Shown: piece after piece, positions 33,398 through 46,447 of the stretch
Position numbering within the stretch: position 1 is the first letter of the stretch
How the letters are laid out: the number at the start of each line of letters is the position of its first letter
Position numbers and translations under genes: made by a program
The notes under the pieces: model-generated
Told to the model about the DNA's origin: nothing
The model's input: only the letters and a program-made list of their open reading frames with translations
Databases searched by the model: none
Source of the DNA: Rhizobiales bacterium 64-17
GTDB taxonomy: Bacteria > Pseudomonadota > Alphaproteobacteria > Rhizobiales > Xanthobacteraceae
Assembly: GCA_001899285.1 (NCBI GenBank)
Contig: MKWA01000003.1
Location: 536-64,535 of the forward strand
Direction of reading: 5' to 3'
Length of the DNA: 64,000 nucleotides

Positions 33398-34510
33398 ATG
33401 AGTGGGGTCCAGGACACGCCTGGCCTCGGCTCGATGCCATCGCGCGAGCGGCTGCATCGGGGGGCTGTGTCGGGCTGGGGAAACGGATCGCAGGGCCAGA
33501 GGGGTGGCCATGCGGCTGCCGCGCGCAATGGCGCCGTCTATGCGGCGCTGGATCTCGGCACCAATAATTGCCGTCTGCTGGTCGCGCGGCCGACCAGCGA
33601 TGCCTTTCGCGTGGTCGATGCGTTCTCGCGCATCATCCGGCTCGGCGAGGGCGTCTCCAACACCGGGCGGATCAGCGAGGCGGCCATCACCCGCGCCGTC
33701 GATGCCCTCAGCGTCTGTCGCGACAAGATGAAAATGCGCGGCGTGACGCGTGCGCGTCTGATCGCGACGGAAGCCTGCCGCACGGCGGAAAATGGGGAAC
33801 TGTTCCGGCAGCGGATTGTCGACGAGGTGGGACTCGAACTCGACATCATCAACCGCGAGACCGAAGCGACGCTTGCCGCTGTCGGCTGCACGCCGCTGAT
33901 CGATCCGCGCGCCTCGGGCGTGGTGCTGTTCGACATCGGCGGCGGATCGTCGGAACTGGTGCGGCTCGGTACGCCGCTGCCGACGCGGCGCGGGCCGCCG
34001 CCGCCGCAGATCGATGGCTGGGTGTCGATGCCTTACGGTGTGGTCACGCTGGCGGAGCGTTACGGCGGGCAGGACGTTACTGTCGCCAATTACGAGGCGA
34101 TGGTGGAAGAGGTCGGCGCCGCCGTTCGTCCGTTCGCCGACGCGCATCGCGGCTGTCTCGACGGCGTGCATCTGCTCGGCACGTCGGGGACGGTGACGAC
34201 CATCGCCGGCGTGCATCTGGCGCTCGACCGTTACGAGCGCCGGCGGGTCGACGGGTGCTGGATGAGCGCCGACGAGATGCGCGAGGTGGTGCGGAGGCTT
34301 CTGGAAATGTCCTATGAGGAACGGGTGGCAAGCCCCTGCATCGGCCGCGAGCGCGCCGATCTGGTGCTGGCGGGCTGCGCGATCCTCGAAGCCATCTGCC
34401 GGGCCTTCCCGGTGCCGCGGCTGCGCGTCGCCGATCGCGGCCTGCGCGAGGGCATGCTGGTGAGCCTGATGCGCGAGGATGGCGTCTGGGATCGGGCGTC
34501 GGCGTCGTGA
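33398..34510 (+). CDS. Exopolyphosphatase/guanosine-pentaphosphate phosphatase (Ppx/GppA family)
   Basis: 370 residues, the single-domain size of alphaproteobacterial members. The actin-like phosphate motifs are [26 protein letters not shown] and [13 protein letters not shown], followed by [12 protein letters not shown]. The ATG at 33398 has GGAAAGG just upstream. About 45 N-terminal residues (Gly/Ser/Arg-rich) precede the conserved fold and appear unstructured. The gene overlaps rlmE by four bases (GTGA). Hydrolyses polyphosphate or converts pppGpp to ppGpp; which one is unclear. Confidence 0.9.
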   Translation: MSGVQDTPGLGSMPSRERLHRGAVSGWGNGSQGQRGGHAAAARNGAVYAALDLGTNNCRLLVARPTSDAFRVVDAFSRIIRLGEGVSNTGRISEAAITRAVDALSVCRDKMKMRGVTRARLIATEACRTAENGELFRQRIVDEVGLELDIINRETEATLAAVGCTPLIDPRASGVVLFDIGGGSSELVRLGTPLPTRRGPPPPQIDGWVSMPYGVVTLAERYGGQDVTVANYEAMVEEVGAAVRPFADAHRGCLDGVHLLGTSGTVTTIAGVHLALDRYERRRVDGCWMSADEMREVVRRLLEMSYEERVASPCIGRERADLVLAGCAILEAICRAFPVPRLRVADRGLREGMLVSLMREDGVWDRASAS

Positions 34511-35226
34511 CCGAGGACACCGGCAAAGGCAAAACCGGAAGCGGACCCAAGGACGCGACCAAGAGCGGCCGTGGTGCCCGCGATCTCAAGGTTCGCGTCA
34601 AGACCGGCAACAAGCGCTCGCTGTCGTCGAAGCTGTGGCTGGAGCGGCAGCTCAACGATCCCTATGTGGCGCGCGCCAAGCGCGAAGGCTGGCGCTCGCG
34701 CGCCGCGTTCAAGCTGATCGAGATCGACGACAAGTACAAAATTCTCAAGCACGGCGCTCGCGTGGTCGATCTCGGCGCCGCGCCCGGTGGCTGGAGCCAG
34801 GTCGCGGCGAAGCGGATCGGGCCGCGCGGCAAGATCGTCGCCATCGATCTCCTGGAAATCGATCCGATTCCCGGCGTCGACTTCATGCAGCTCGATTTCA
34901 CCGACGCTGACGCGCCGGAGAAGCTGCGCGCGCTCATGAATGGTCCGGCTGACATCGTCCTCTCGGACATGGCGGCGAACACCACCGGGCATCGGCGGAC
35001 CGACCATTTGAAGATCGTCGCGCTGGTCGAGATGGCGGCGGAGTTCGCGCGCGAGGTGCTGACGCCGGGCGGCGCGTTTCTCGCCAAGGTGATCCAGGGC
35101 GGCACCGAGGGGACGCTGCTGGCGACGCTGAAACGCGATTTCGCTACCGTTCGGCATGTAAAGCCGTCGGCGAGCCGTGCCGACTCCGCCGAACTTTATC
35201 TGCTGGCGACGGGGTTCCGGGGCTAA
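34507..35226 (+). CDS. rlmE: 23S rRNA (uridine-2552-2'-O)-methyltransferase RlmE (FtsJ)
   Basis: 239 residues. Starts at a GTG that overlaps the Ppx stop codon. A basic N-terminal lead ([20 protein letters not shown]) precedes the Rossmann motif [15 protein letters not shown]. Catalytic-tetrad positions appear in [16 protein letters not shown] (Lys), [11 protein letters not shown] (Asp) and FLAKVIQGG (Lys). Methylates U2552 of 23S rRNA in the 50S A-loop. It ends on a four-base convergent overlap with the TPR gene. Confidence 0.96.
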   Translation: MTEDTGKGKTGSGPKDATKSGRGARDLKVRVKTGNKRSLSSKLWLERQLNDPYVARAKREGWRSRAAFKLIEIDDKYKILKHGARVVDLGAAPGGWSQVAAKRIGPRGKIVAIDLLEIDPIPGVDFMQLDFTDADAPEKLRALMNGPADIVLSDMAANTTGHRRTDHLKIVALVEMAAEFAREVLTPGGAFLAKVIQGGTEGTLLATLKRDFATVRHVKPSASRADSAELYLLATGFRG

Positions 35227-37655
35227 CGCCGGATCGGCTGGTCGCTGAAGGCGTCGCTGAACCGCGGGCCGTCATGACGCCGGCGCTGACGTTCGATTTC
35301 GAACAACCGCCGGTCGTTCGCTGTCGTGGCGCGCACTATTGGCCGGTCCGGGGTCCGTGTGACGGCGCGGGGCGGTGCCTGGAGCCGTGTCGGCGCGGCG
35401 TGACCTCGGGTTATCTCGGGCCGCGTCCGGACGGTCCGCGGCGGTTCGTTGCGGATACTCTCGACCGCGCGCGGCGCGCGGGCCGCTGCCGTTCCAATCG
35501 GAGCGCGCGTCGCCGGCCGCGCGGTTGAGCCGGTTGCCTCGGCGCGTTGCGGCGGCAGCGGCGTGGCTGCCGTGCTCACGGTCGGCGCGGATGGCGGCTG
35601 ATCCTCGGTGCTTGCCTCGGTCGTCCGTTCTGCCGGTGGTGCCGGGTTTTTTGCAGCCGTATCTTTGGCGGCGTCCTGTTTTGCCGCTTCGGGCGTCTCG
35701 TGAGCCGTGCGGGCTTTGTCTTTGCCGGCTTTGCCCTTCTCAGCCCTTGCTGGTTTTTTCGGCCGCAGTTCCTCGGTCAGCCGCGTGACCGCATGTCGGA
35801 CGTCGCCGTTGCCGGGATCGCGCGCCAGAGCGAGCTTGTAGTCGGCCAGCGCCTCGAATTTCTGCTGCAGTTGCTCGCGCGCGCGGGCGCGCAGGACGAC
35901 CACATCGGCGGCCTTCGGCTCGAGCTTGATGATGCTGTCGTAGTCGGCGATCGCCTTGTCCCACACCTGGGTCTGCGCATAGAGCGCGCCGCGCTTGCGA
36001 TAGAGCGCCGGCGAGACGGACAGCGCAAGCGCGGAGCCGTAGTCGGCGATGGCGCCGGTGGTATCGCCCGCGCCGATGCGCAATTCGGCGCGCTCGACGA
36101 TCGCACCGCGCTGCTTCGGATCGCGGCTGAGGAAGGTGTCGTAGTCGGCGAGCGCGTGCGCATTGTCGCCTTGCGCACGATAGAGCTGCGCGCGCTGGTA
36201 ATAGAGCGGCGTCGCATTGGCATTGCGGCGCAGCACCTGCGAATAGTCCTCGACCGCCTTGGCGTAATCCTTGCGGCCCGCATGAATCTCGCCGCGCGAC
36301 TGCCACAGGTCGATGTCGTTGGCACCGAGCGCAATTGCTTTGTCGAGATCGGGCAAGGCGCGGTCCTTGTCGCCGCGCGCCACACGCATCCGCGCGCGGG
36401 CGGTGACGGCAATCACGTTGTCCGGGTCGCCGGCGATAGCCTGATCGAGATCGGCTTCGGCCTTGGTGTAGTCCTTGTTTTTTGCATAGGCCGCGCCGCG
36501 GATCGCCAGCGCATCGGTGCTGTCGCTGTCGATCTTGAGCAGCGAGGCGGCGTCATTGAGCGCGCCGCTGGTATTGCCGTCCTGCAGGCGTAGCGCGCCG
36601 CGCAGGCGGATGAAGTCGGCCTTCCACTCAAACTTCAGCGCGCGCTGAATATCGGCCAGCGCCTGCTTGCGGTCGTTCATGTCTGCATAGACGCGCGCGC
36701 GAATGCCGTAGCTGGTGCCGACCTTCTGCTCGGTCTTGAGCGCGCGCTCCAGCACGGTGAAGGCACGGTCAAACTGGCGCGCCTTGCGCAGCGCCGTCGC
36801 GTAACTCTGCATGATCTCGACATTGCTGGGATCAAGTTCGCTCGCTCGCGCGTAGTCGGCAAGCGCCTTCTCCGTCTGCCCGGCCGACTGGCGCGCCGCG
36901 CCCCGGCGCAGCAGCGTCGCGACATTGTCCGGCTCGAGCTTGAGCGCTTCGTCGTAGTCGGCCAGCGCGCGCGGATAGTCGCGCTGGTGAACATAAAGCT
37001 GGGCGCGGTTGAGATAGAGCGAGGGGCGCTTGCCGCCGAGCACTTCGGCTTTTTCGAAATCCGCCAGCGCCTGCGGGAAGTCGCCGAGATCGCGCCGCAG
37101 CGTGCCGCGGTTGATGTAGATCGTCGGCTGCTCCGGATCGAGCTTGATCGCTTCCTCGTAGTCGTCGGCGGCGCGCCCGAAATTGCCGCGCGCGTACCAG
37201 GCGTTGCCGCGGTTCTGGAACACCGACGCATCGTCCTGCGCCAGCGAGATCGAATTGTCGAAATCCGGAATCGCGTGGGCGAGGTCGCTGCGGTCGAGAT
37301 AGGCAAGGCCGCGCAGCCCGAAGGCGACGGCGCGCGACTTTTCATCCTTCAATCCGGATTGGATCAGCGTGGTGCAGGCATCAATGCGCTGCTGGACATT
37401 GGCGACCGCCTGGTCGGCGCAGTTGCGCGCGGCGGCGGCCACGGCCGGGTTGATCCGCGGCTTCGCCGGCGCTTGCGCGGGCCTCACCCGCATCTGCTGC
37501 GCATGACCGGTGGCCGGACGCTGCTGATAGGTCCGCACTTGATATTGCTGCCGATAGGGCTGCTGCGCCGCGGCCGTCTCGGCCAGCAGTGTCACGACAG
37601 CCAGCGCCGCGATCGCGGCGAAGCGCTGCTGCAGAAAGGTGTGGCGCGGTCTCAT
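35223..37655 (-). CDS. Large tetratricopeptide-repeat protein
   Basis: 810 residues. Signal peptide ([18 protein letters not shown]) from the ATG at 37655, a Gln/Arg/Pro-rich stretch, then about thirteen 34-residue TPR units (patterns such as [22 protein letters not shown]-like [16 protein letters not shown] and [14 protein letters not shown]). A long Lys/Ala/Pro/Thr/Arg-rich low-complexity tail of about 160 residues ends the protein. Likely periplasmic scaffold; partner unknown. Its stop overlaps the stop of rlmE by four bases in convergent orientation. Confidence 0.8.
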   Translation of the reverse strand: MRPRHTFLQQRFAAIAALAVVTLLAETAAAQQPYRQQYQVRTYQQRPATGHAQQMRVRPAQAPAKPRINPAVAAAARNCADQAVANVQQRIDACTTLIQSGLKDEKSRAVAFGLRGLAYLDRSDLAHAIPDFDNSISLAQDDASVFQNRGNAWYARGNFGRAADDYEEAIKLDPEQPTIYINRGTLRRDLGDFPQALADFEKAEVLGGKRPSLYLNRAQLYVHQRDYPRALADYDEALKLEPDNVATLLRRGAARQSAGQTEKALADYARASELDPSNVEIMQSYATALRKARQFDRAFTVLERALKTEQKVGTSYGIRARVYADMNDRKQALADIQRALKFEWKADFIRLRGALRLQDGNTSGALNDAASLLKIDSDSTDALAIRGAAYAKNKDYTKAEADLDQAIAGDPDNVIAVTARARMRVARGDKDRALPDLDKAIALGANDIDLWQSRGEIHAGRKDYAKAVEDYSQVLRRNANATPLYYQRAQLYRAQGDNAHALADYDTFLSRDPKQRGAIVERAELRIGAGDTTGAIADYGSALALSVSPALYRKRGALYAQTQVWDKAIADYDSIIKLEPKAADVVVLRARAREQLQQKFEALADYKLALARDPGNGDVRHAVTRLTEELRPKKPARAEKGKAGKDKARTAHETPEAAKQDAAKDTAAKNPAPPAERTTEASTEDQPPSAPTVSTAATPLPPQRAEATGSTARPATRAPIGTAAARAPRAVESIRNEPPRTVRTRPEITRGHAAPTRLQAPPRAVTRTPDRPIVRATTANDRRLFEIERQRRRHDGPRFSDAFSDQPIRR

Positions 37656-37810
37656 CTTGGTTAAAACTTTAACTTTAACTGAGCTATTTTTCGTAATTGA
37701 TCCAAGCACTTATCTGGTTTCTTGACCAGTGTGGCGGTTAACGGAAAAGGTCAAAACCGGGCTAAGAACGGCCGCGAAACGCCTTTGTTCGCAGGTTCCG
37801 TCGACTATGG

Positions 37811-39220
37811 TTAACGCGCGGCGCGTTGGTCGCTGACGCGGTTGGCCATTTCCGCGCCGGCATCGGGTTTCAGCCGGGCGAAGATCGCGGCGGCGCTGAC
37901 CGAAACGGCGGCCGTGAGCACGAAGGCGAGCGCGAAATCGTCGACCCCGGCGAGTGCGCGGTCTTTCAGATGAGCTGAGGTTTCCACGATCATGGCGCCC
38001 AGAGCCACGCCGGTGGAGATCGACAGTTGCTGGGCGACGCTCATCATCGACGTCGCGCGGCTGGCCCGTTGCGGTTCGATGTCGGCAAAGGCCAGCGTGT
38101 TGATGCTGGTGAATTCCAGCGAGCGGAAAAAGCCGCCGACCACCAAAGTGACGAAGATCACGATGACGGGGGTGTCGATGGTGAACAGCGCGCATACTGC
38201 AAGAAAGGCGGCGCTGATGATGGCGTTGAACGTCAGCACAGCGCGGAAACCCCAGCGCCGAAGAATGCGCGCAACACCGAGCTTCATGGTCATCGCGCCG
38301 AGCGCGGTGCCGAACGTGATTAGGCCGGATTTGAACGGCGTCATGCCAAACCCGACCTGCAGCATCAATGGCAGCAGGAAAGCCAAAGCGCCCATGCCGA
38401 CGCGGAACAGGAATCCGCCGGTGATGCTGGTGCGGAACGTCGGCACCTTGAGCAGCGACAGATCGAGCACAGGATTGGGAACGCGCTTGCGGTGCCGCAG
38501 ATAGGCGGCGACGAACAGCGCGCCGCCGGCGACCAGCGCGACCGCGATCGGCCACGGCAGGAAGTTCATGCCGATGATCGAGAAGCCGAACGCGACGCCG
38601 GCGATGCCGAGCCCGGCGAGGACCATCCCGGTCCAGTCGAACGCGACCTGCTCCTCGGCACGAATGTCCTCAATGTAGCGGGTCACCATGACGATGCCGA
38701 TCAGGCCGATCGGCACATTGATCAGGAAGATCCAGTGCCAGGTTGCGTAGGTGGTGATGAAGCCGCCGACCGGCGGGCCGAGCACCGGGCCGATCAGGGC
38801 GGGGGTCGAGACCCAGGCCATGGCGCCCACCAGATCGCGCTTGTCGATGCTGCGGACCAAAACGAGCCGGCCGACCGGGGTCATCATCGCGCCGCCGATC
38901 CCCTGGACGATGCGGGCGATCACGAAATCGGTCAGCGAACTGGACAGGGCGCAGCCGATCGACCCGACGATGAACACGGCGATGGCGGCGCGAAACACGG
39001 TGCGGGTGCCGAACCGGTCGGCGGTCCAGCCGCTGGCCGGAATAAAGACCGCCAGCGACAAGAGGTAGGACGTGACTGCCAGCTTCAGGGCCAGCGGATT
39101 GGTGCCGATATCGGCGGCGATGGCCGGGAGCGAGGTCGCGATCACCGTCGAGTCCATGTTCTCCATGAACAGGGCCACGGCGACGATCAGCGGGATCAGG
39201 CGGTTCTGCGGCAGGGCCAT
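37811..39220 (-). CDS. DHA2-family MFS efflux transporter (EmrB/QacA type)
   Basis: 469 residues, about 14 membrane segments. The first segment carries the Asp of NMDSTVIATSLPAIAAD, the drug/proton-antiporter hallmark in EmrB/QacA proteins. Motif A-like loop GWTADRFGTRTVF and motif C-like stretch ALIGPVLGPPVGGFI are clear. Ends with an Asp/Ala/Arg tail. It stands as a single gene; no fusion-protein (EmrA) partner adjoins. Substrate unknown, probably a hydrophobic toxin or drug. Confidence 0.88.
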   Translation of the reverse strand: MALPQNRLIPLIVAVALFMENMDSTVIATSLPAIAADIGTNPLALKLAVTSYLLSLAVFIPASGWTADRFGTRTVFRAAIAVFIVGSIGCALSSSLTDFVIARIVQGIGGAMMTPVGRLVLVRSIDKRDLVGAMAWVSTPALIGPVLGPPVGGFITTYATWHWIFLINVPIGLIGIVMVTRYIEDIRAEEQVAFDWTGMVLAGLGIAGVAFGFSIIGMNFLPWPIAVALVAGGALFVAAYLRHRKRVPNPVLDLSLLKVPTFRTSITGGFLFRVGMGALAFLLPLMLQVGFGMTPFKSGLITFGTALGAMTMKLGVARILRRWGFRAVLTFNAIISAAFLAVCALFTIDTPVIVIFVTLVVGGFFRSLEFTSINTLAFADIEPQRASRATSMMSVAQQLSISTGVALGAMIVETSAHLKDRALAGVDDFALAFVLTAAVSVSAAAIFARLKPDAGAEMANRVSDQRAAR

Positions 39221-41066
<1,846 letters not shown>

Positions 41067-41087
41067 TCAACAGGACGAGGCAAGGCC

Positions 41088-41510
41088 ATGTCGATTCAGG
41101 CGGTGCTGCTTCCGGTCTTCGTGCAGGTGTTCCTGACCTGGATCGTCGGCTTCACCCTGGCGGCGCGACGCACCGCGGCGTTCAAGTCCGGAACGAAGTA
41201 CCGCGACATCGCCTTGCGCGAGCCGAACTGGCCGCAGCCGGCGCTGCAGGCGCAATACGCGTTCGGCAACCAGTTCGAGCTGCCGGTATTGTTCTATGTG
41301 GTGATGATCCTCGCGATCATCACGCGGCATGCCGATCTCGTCCTCGTCATCCTCGCCTGGGTCTTCGTCGCGATGCGGATCGCGCAGGCTTATGTGCACG
41401 TCACCAGCAACTATGTTCCGTATCGCGGCCTGTTCTTCGGCATCGGCGCGCTGGCCTTGTTCGTCATGTGGGTGTGGTTCGCGATCCGCATCCTTGCCGG
41501 GTTGCCGTGA
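41088..41510 (+). CDS. MAPEG-family membrane protein
   Basis: 140 residues, four hydrophobic segments. The NQFELPVLFYV stretch in the second segment recalls the conserved N-x-x-E of the family. It begins 21 bp after guaB and is part of the guaB-guaA run. MAPEG proteins include glutathione transferases of the membrane, but bacterial members of this short type are uncharacterised. A second MAPEG protein is encoded at 45196. Confidence 0.8.
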   Translation: MSIQAVLLPVFVQVFLTWIVGFTLAARRTAAFKSGTKYRDIALREPNWPQPALQAQYAFGNQFELPVLFYVVMILAIITRHADLVLVILAWVFVAMRIAQAYVHVTSNYVPYRGLFFGIGALALFVMWVWFAIRILAGLP

Positions 41511-41549
41511 TGGTGGTCGTGACGATGAGTACGACATGGCGGTGATGTT

Positions 41550-42851
41550 ATGACGCCGGCGGCGCGGCTCGCTGCCGCCATCGAGGTGCTGACCACCATT
41601 GAGACCGATCGCAAGCCTGCGGCCGACACGCTGAAACAGTGGGGCACGGCGCATCGCTTCGCCGGATCGGGCGATCGTGCGGCGATCGCGGGTCTTGTTT
41701 ACGATGCGCTCCGCCGCAAGGCATCGAGCGCCTTCCTGATGGGCGAGGACACCCCGCGCGCCATCGCGCTTGGCATGCTGGTGCGCGAGCGTGGTCTCGA
41801 TGTTGATACGGTCGCACGCTTTGCCGATGGCTCGCGTCATGCGCCCGCTGTTTTAAACGATGACGAGCGCCGCCGGATCGAAGCGGCATCGCTCGCCGGC
41901 GCGCCGGCCTGGGTCGCCGGCGATTATCCGCAATGGCTCGATGACAAGCTGGCCGACAGCTTCGGTGACGAGCGTGTCGCGGAGGGTGAGGCGCTGGCCT
42001 CGCGTGCGCCGCTCGATCTGCGCGTGAACGTGCTGAAGGCGAAACGCGACCAGGTGCTTGCGGACTTGTCCGATCTGAACGCCGCGCCGACGCCGTGGTC
42101 GTCGTGGGGCCTGCGCATCCCGCTCGCCGCCGATGCGCGCAGCCCCGGCATCCACGCCGAACCGGCTTTCATCAAGGGCGGCATCGAAATTCAGGACGAG
42201 GGTTCGCAGATCGCCGCGCTGCTCTCTGCCGCTAAACCGGGCGAGCAGGTGCTCGATCTTTGCGCCGGGGCTGGGGGCAAGACGCTGGCGCTCGCGGCGA
42301 TGCTGGACAATCGCGGCAGGCTCTCTGCGACCGACAGCGACAAGCGCCGTCTCGCGCCGATCTACGAACGACTGGAACGCGCCGGTGCGCAGTGTGTCGA
42401 GGTGCTCACGCCGAAACGCGATGGCGGCGAACTCGGTCCGCTGAAAGGCCGCTGCGATCTCGTGCTGATCGACGCGCCGTGCTCCGGCACCGGCGCGTGG
42501 CGGCGCAATCCCGACGCCAAATGGCGGATGCGCCCCGGCGCGCTGGAGCAGCGGGTGAAGCAGCAGGCCGAAGTGCTCGACCGCGCCGTGATGGCGCTGA
42601 AGCCGGGCGGGCGTATTGCCTATATTACCTGTTCGGTGCTGGAGGCGGAGAATGGCGCGCAGGTCCGCGCGTTCCTCGATCGGCAGGCCGGTTTCGCGGT
42701 GGTGCCGCCGGAAGCGGTGTGCGATGCGCTCGGAATGGCTGCGGCGGATTTCAAAACGAGTGCGCGGCTTGGCCGCGAGGGATTGCTGATGACGCCACGC
42801 CGCACCGGCACCGACGGCTTCTTTGTTTCACTCCTCCGGCATCAAGGCTAA
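41550..42851 (+). CDS. RsmB/NOP2-family RNA m5C methyltransferase
   Basis: 433 residues. SAM-binding motif VLDLCAGAGGKTLALA, then the two catalytic cysteines: C311 in PCSGTGAW and C361 in YITCSVLEAEN. The N-terminal helical NusB-like domain is shorter than in E. coli RsmB, so the exact target (16S C967 or another site) is uncertain. Lies between the MAPEG gene and guaA, ten bases before the latter. Confidence 0.92.
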   Translation: MTPAARLAAAIEVLTTIETDRKPAADTLKQWGTAHRFAGSGDRAAIAGLVYDALRRKASSAFLMGEDTPRAIALGMLVRERGLDVDTVARFADGSRHAPAVLNDDERRRIEAASLAGAPAWVAGDYPQWLDDKLADSFGDERVAEGEALASRAPLDLRVNVLKAKRDQVLADLSDLNAAPTPWSSWGLRIPLAADARSPGIHAEPAFIKGGIEIQDEGSQIAALLSAAKPGEQVLDLCAGAGGKTLALAAMLDNRGRLSATDSDKRRLAPIYERLERAGAQCVEVLTPKRDGGELGPLKGRCDLVLIDAPCSGTGAWRRNPDAKWRMRPGALEQRVKQQAEVLDRAVMALKPGGRIAYITCSVLEAENGAQVRAFLDRQAGFAVVPPEAVCDALGMAAADFKTSARLGREGLLMTPRRTGTDGFFVSLLRHQG

Positions 42852-42860
42852 GAACGGCTC

Positions 42861-44417
42861 ATGACCGACCACGACAAGATCCTGATCGTCGATTTCGGCT
42901 CGCAGGTGACGCAGCTCATCGCCCGGCGTATCCGCGAGGAGAAGGTCTATTGCGAGATCGTGCCGTTCCAGAAAGCGGCGGAAGCCTTCGCGCGGATCAA
43001 ACCGAAGGGCGTGATTCTGTCCGGCGGTCCGGCCTCGGTGCATGAAGCGAACGCGCCGCTGGCACCGCCGGAAATCTTCACCGCCGGCGTGCCGATCCTC
43101 GGCATCTGCTATGGCGAGCAGGCGATGGCGCAGCAGCTCGGTGGCAAGGTCGAGGGCGGGCATCATCGCGAATTCGGCCGCGCCGAACTGGAAGTGGTCG
43201 ACGACGCCTCGCCGCTGCTCGAAGGCGTGTGGCAGAAGGGCGGCCGCTATCCGGTGTGGATGAGCCACGGTGACCGTGTGACGCAACTGCCGCCGGGCTT
43301 CCGCGTGCTCGGTGTTTCCGAGAACGCGCCGATCGCCATGATCGGTGATGACGCACGCAAGTTCTACGCGACGCAATTCCATCTCGAAGTCATGCATACC
43401 CCGCAGGGTGCGGCGCTGCTGCGCAATTTCGTGCGCAACATCGTCGGCGCACGCGGCGACTGGACCATGCGCGCGTTCCGCGAGGAAGCGATCGACAAGA
43501 TTCGCGCGCAGGTCGGCAAGGGGCGGGTGATCTGCGGCCTGTCCGGCGGCGTCGACTCGTCCGTCGTTGCCGTGCTGATCCACGAAGCGATTGGCGCGCA
43601 ACTGACGTGCGTGTTCGTCGATCATGGTCTGTTGCGCAAGGGCGAAGCGGAGCAGGTGGTGTCGCTGTTTCGTGATCACTACAATATTCCGCTCGTTCAT
43701 GTGAACGCAGAAAAGCTGTTCCTCGATGCGCTCGCAGGCATCACCGACCCGGAGGCGAAGCGCAAGACGATCGGCAAGCTGTTCATCGACGTGTTCGATG
43801 CGGAGGCAAAGAAGCTCGGCGGCGCCGAATTCCTGGCGCAGGGCACGCTTTATCCGGACGTGATCGAGAGCGTATCGTTCTCTGGTGGTCCGTCCGTGAC
43901 GATCAAGTCGCACCACAATGTCGGCGGCCTGCCGGCGCGCATGAACATGAAGCTGGTCGAGCCGGTGCGCGAATTGTTCAAGGATGAAGTGCGCGCGCTC
44001 GGCCGCGAACTCGGGCTGACCGACGCGTTTGTCGGCCGGCATCCGTTTCCGGGGCCGGGCTTGGCGATCCGTTGTCCGGGCGAGATCACGCGGGAGAAGC
44101 TGGAGATCCTGCGCTCGGCCGACGCGATCTATATCGAGGAGATCCGCAAGGCGGGGCTTTATGACATCATCTGGCAGGCGTTCGCCGTGATCTTGCCGGT
44201 GAAGACCGTCGGCGTGATGGGCGACGGCCGTACTTACGATTTCGTTGTTGGCCTGCGTGCTGTCACCTCGACCGACGGTATGACCGCGGATTTCTATCCG
44301 TTCGACATAGCGTTCCTTGGTCGCGTCGCGACCCGCATCATCAACGAGGTGAAGGGCGTCAACCGCGTTGTCTACGACGTGACCTCGAAGCCGCCCGGCA
44401 CGATCGAGTGGGAGTGA
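42861..44417 (+). CDS. guaA: GMP synthase (glutamine-hydrolysing)
   Basis: 518 residues. Class I glutamine amidotransferase half with nucleophile C83 (GICYGEQAM), followed by the ATP-pyrophosphatase half with SGGVDSS from S228 and the C-terminal dimerisation domain ending PPGTIEWE. Converts XMP to GMP. Starts nine bases after the methyltransferase stop. Confidence 0.97.
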   Translation: MTDHDKILIVDFGSQVTQLIARRIREEKVYCEIVPFQKAAEAFARIKPKGVILSGGPASVHEANAPLAPPEIFTAGVPILGICYGEQAMAQQLGGKVEGGHHREFGRAELEVVDDASPLLEGVWQKGGRYPVWMSHGDRVTQLPPGFRVLGVSENAPIAMIGDDARKFYATQFHLEVMHTPQGAALLRNFVRNIVGARGDWTMRAFREEAIDKIRAQVGKGRVICGLSGGVDSSVVAVLIHEAIGAQLTCVFVDHGLLRKGEAEQVVSLFRDHYNIPLVHVNAEKLFLDALAGITDPEAKRKTIGKLFIDVFDAEAKKLGGAEFLAQGTLYPDVIESVSFSGGPSVTIKSHHNVGGLPARMNMKLVEPVRELFKDEVRALGRELGLTDAFVGRHPFPGPGLAIRCPGEITREKLEILRSADAIYIEEIRKAGLYDIIWQAFAVILPVKTVGVMGDGRTYDFVVGLRAVTSTDGMTADFYPFDIAFLGRVATRIINEVKGVNRVVYDVTSKPPGTIEWE

Positions 44418-44444
44418 CGGGCGCCGCCTGGCAGCGTCGTCCGA

Positions 44445-45149
44445 TTAAGCGCCGAGCCAGCGAAATGACCTGGCCAGAAAAGCGTGTCCGTTGGTTCGTG
44501 GCCATTCACCGTGAGCGACGATGACGCGCTGACAATCCCAACGCAGCATCTTGTCGCGCGCGCGGCGCGCCGGAGCGCGATTGAGGAATGATAATCGCCA
44601 TTCGAGCGGTGCACAGGCTTGATCCTGTGTGAGGCCGTCGAGGCGCGCCAGAAACCGCCAGCAGCCCCAATGCTCCCGGAGAAAACGCTCGCTGAACGTC
44701 TGGATCAGGTCGGCAACGATAACGGTTGCCGAGGGGCGATGGAGAAAGACGATCTCATCCATGGCGAATGAGCCGCGGAACCAGGCCTGGTCGAAATCAG
44801 GACGCCATGCGGGTGGCGGGCTGTCTTCCAGCGCGGCATGAAATGAGAGGCCGGCGCATTTCCGGATGGTCGATTGTGGCCCCCAGAGTTGCGCATCGGG
44901 GTAGGCCGCTTTCCACTCCGGCAAATAGAGATGGTGCAGTTTGTTCGGGCTGATGAGATGACGGACCGGCCCAAGACGATCCACCGCGTTGCGCAAATCT
45001 GCTGTCAGTGTGATGGGCGACCATATCCACAGGTCGCCGTTCTCGAGCCGGGCGATGACGGAGCGCGTCGGATAGGCCGCGCCGTAAAAGCTGACAATCC
45101 CGCCGTCAGCGACCCATAGCGCGTCATGCACGGGCTCGATCATGTTCAT
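44445..45149 (-). CDS. DUF4336-family protein
   Basis: 234 residues. Resembles DUF4336 proteins, distantly related to metallo-beta-lactamase folds: DLWIWSPITLT, HLISPNKLHHLYLPEW, and VIVAHGEWPR. His residues at HLIS, LHHLY and AHGE could bind metal. Convergent with guaA, 27 bp apart. Function unknown in bacteria; related proteins occur in plants and fungi. Confidence 0.75.
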   Translation of the reverse strand: MNMIEPVHDALWVADGGIVSFYGAAYPTRSVIARLENGDLWIWSPITLTADLRNAVDRLGPVRHLISPNKLHHLYLPEWKAAYPDAQLWGPQSTIRKCAGLSFHAALEDSPPPAWRPDFDQAWFRGSFAMDEIVFLHRPSATVIVADLIQTFSERFLREHWGCWRFLARLDGLTQDQACAPLEWRLSFLNRAPARRARDKMLRWDCQRVIVAHGEWPRTNGHAFLARSFRWLGA

Positions 45150-45195
45150 TCTCCGCGAATAGTGAACTCGCGGTGCTTGTTCTCGACTTTGCGGA

Positions 45196-45594
45196 TCAGC
45201 CGGCCATCAGATGTTTGATGACGCCGACGAGTGCGCCGAGGAACAACAACACGCACACCAGCGCTTGGATCAGGAAGCCGGGCAGGCGTTTCTGCACGGC
45301 CTGGCTATAGCCGACAAAATAAATCGCGCGGCCGATTACCCAGATCAGACCGAGCACCGCAGCGACGATGTCGTTGAGAAAGATCGCGCACAGCCACAGT
45401 GGCCCCATGAAGGTCGGCATCCACTCCAGCATATTGGCATGCGCGCGGTAGGTGCGCTCGAAATCCGGATGCCCGGTCATGGCCGGCAGCTTGACGCCGA
45501 ATTTGCGATGCGCGGCGGCCACGCGCGTTGCGATGAAAAAATAAAGCGCGATGGCGAGCAGACAGACGAGGGCGGTGTAGCTCGGCAGGGGCAT
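45196..45594 (-). CDS. MAPEG-family protein (glutathione-transferase-like)
   Basis: 132 residues, four membrane segments. It has the family signature ERTYRAHANMLEWMP (about residues 42-56), where Arg, Asn and Glu bind glutathione in known members. Start at 45594 (MPLPSYTALV) chosen because upstream in-frame residues are basic and non-conserved. 46 bp separate it from the DUF4336 gene. The nearby cytosolic GST gene suggests a shared detoxification theme. Confidence 0.88.
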   Translation of the reverse strand: MPLPSYTALVCLLAIALYFFIATRVAAAHRKFGVKLPAMTGHPDFERTYRAHANMLEWMPTFMGPLWLCAIFLNDIVAAVLGLIWVIGRAIYFVGYSQAVQKRLPGFLIQALVCVLLFLGALVGVIKHLMAG

Positions 45595-45735
45595 GAGACG
45601 AATTCCTGTGCAGGGGTGACGGTTGGAGACTGTTCGTCGCTCTCCGTGGCGACCACGGCGCATGGAAACGATAGCTCTGGCGTGAGGCGGTGCAAGCGGC
45701 TATCGAGGGCTTCTCATTTTATGGAACTCTGACCG

Positions 45736-46440
45736 ATGTCCGATTTGTCGTCCTTCCCCATCACCAAGCGCTGGCCCGCCAAGCATCCCGACCGTCTGCA
45801 GCTTTATTCGTTTCCGACGCCGAATGGCGTGAAGGTGTCGATCGCGCTCGAGGAGACCGGGCTGCCGTATGAAGCGCATGCGGTGAACATCACCAAGAAC
45901 GAAAGCTGGACACCGGAATTCCTTTCGCTCAATCCCAACGGCAAGATCCCGGCGATCATCGATCCGAACGGACCAGGTGGCAAAGCCTTCGGCCTGTTCG
46001 AGTCCGGCGCGATCCTCGTTTATCTCGCGGAGAAGACCGGCAAGCTGATGCCCGCCGATCCGATCCGCCGGCTGGAGACGATCCAGTGGGTGTTCTTTCA
46101 GATGGGCGGTCTCGGGCCGATATTCGGTCAGGTCGGCTTCTTCAACAAATTCGCCGGCAAGGAGATCGAGGACAAGCGGCCGCTCAAGCGTTATGCCGAT
46201 GAATCCAAGCGCCTGCTCGGCGTGCTCGACGCGCGGCTCGATGGCCGCGAATGGATCATGGATGGCGATTACACCATCGCCGACATTTCGATGCTTGGCT
46301 GGGTGCGAAACCTGATCGGTTTTTATGAAGCGCGCGACCTGGTCGACTACGACAGCCTCAAGCATGTGCCGGGCTGGCTCGACCGTGGACTGGCGCGGCC
46401 GGCGGTGCAGCGCGGTCTGAATATCCCGCCGCGCGGATAA
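45736..46440 (+). CDS. Glutathione S-transferase family protein (YfcG/YghU-like)
   Basis: 234 residues. Thioredoxin-fold N-terminal domain (LYSFPTPNGVKVSIALEE, then NPNGKIPAIID and ESGAILVYLAE) and an all-helical C-terminal domain. The TPNG loop with Asn as the active-site residue fits the nu-class YfcG/YghU disulfide-reductase branch. Divergent from the MAPEG gene (spacer 141 bp), converging on the HxlR gene. Confidence 0.92.
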   Translation: MSDLSSFPITKRWPAKHPDRLQLYSFPTPNGVKVSIALEETGLPYEAHAVNITKNESWTPEFLSLNPNGKIPAIIDPNGPGGKAFGLFESGAILVYLAEKTGKLMPADPIRRLETIQWVFFQMGGLGPIFGQVGFFNKFAGKEIEDKRPLKRYADESKRLLGVLDARLDGREWIMDGDYTIADISMLGWVRNLIGFYEARDLVDYDSLKHVPGWLDRGLARPAVQRGLNIPPRG

Positions 46441-46447
46441 ATGAGGG

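Noticed and set aside
41088-45594. The two MAPEG genes as a duplicated gene pair
   Set aside because: They differ in length, order of motifs and orientation; only the second has the full ERxxRAHxNxxE signature, so recent duplication is unlikely.
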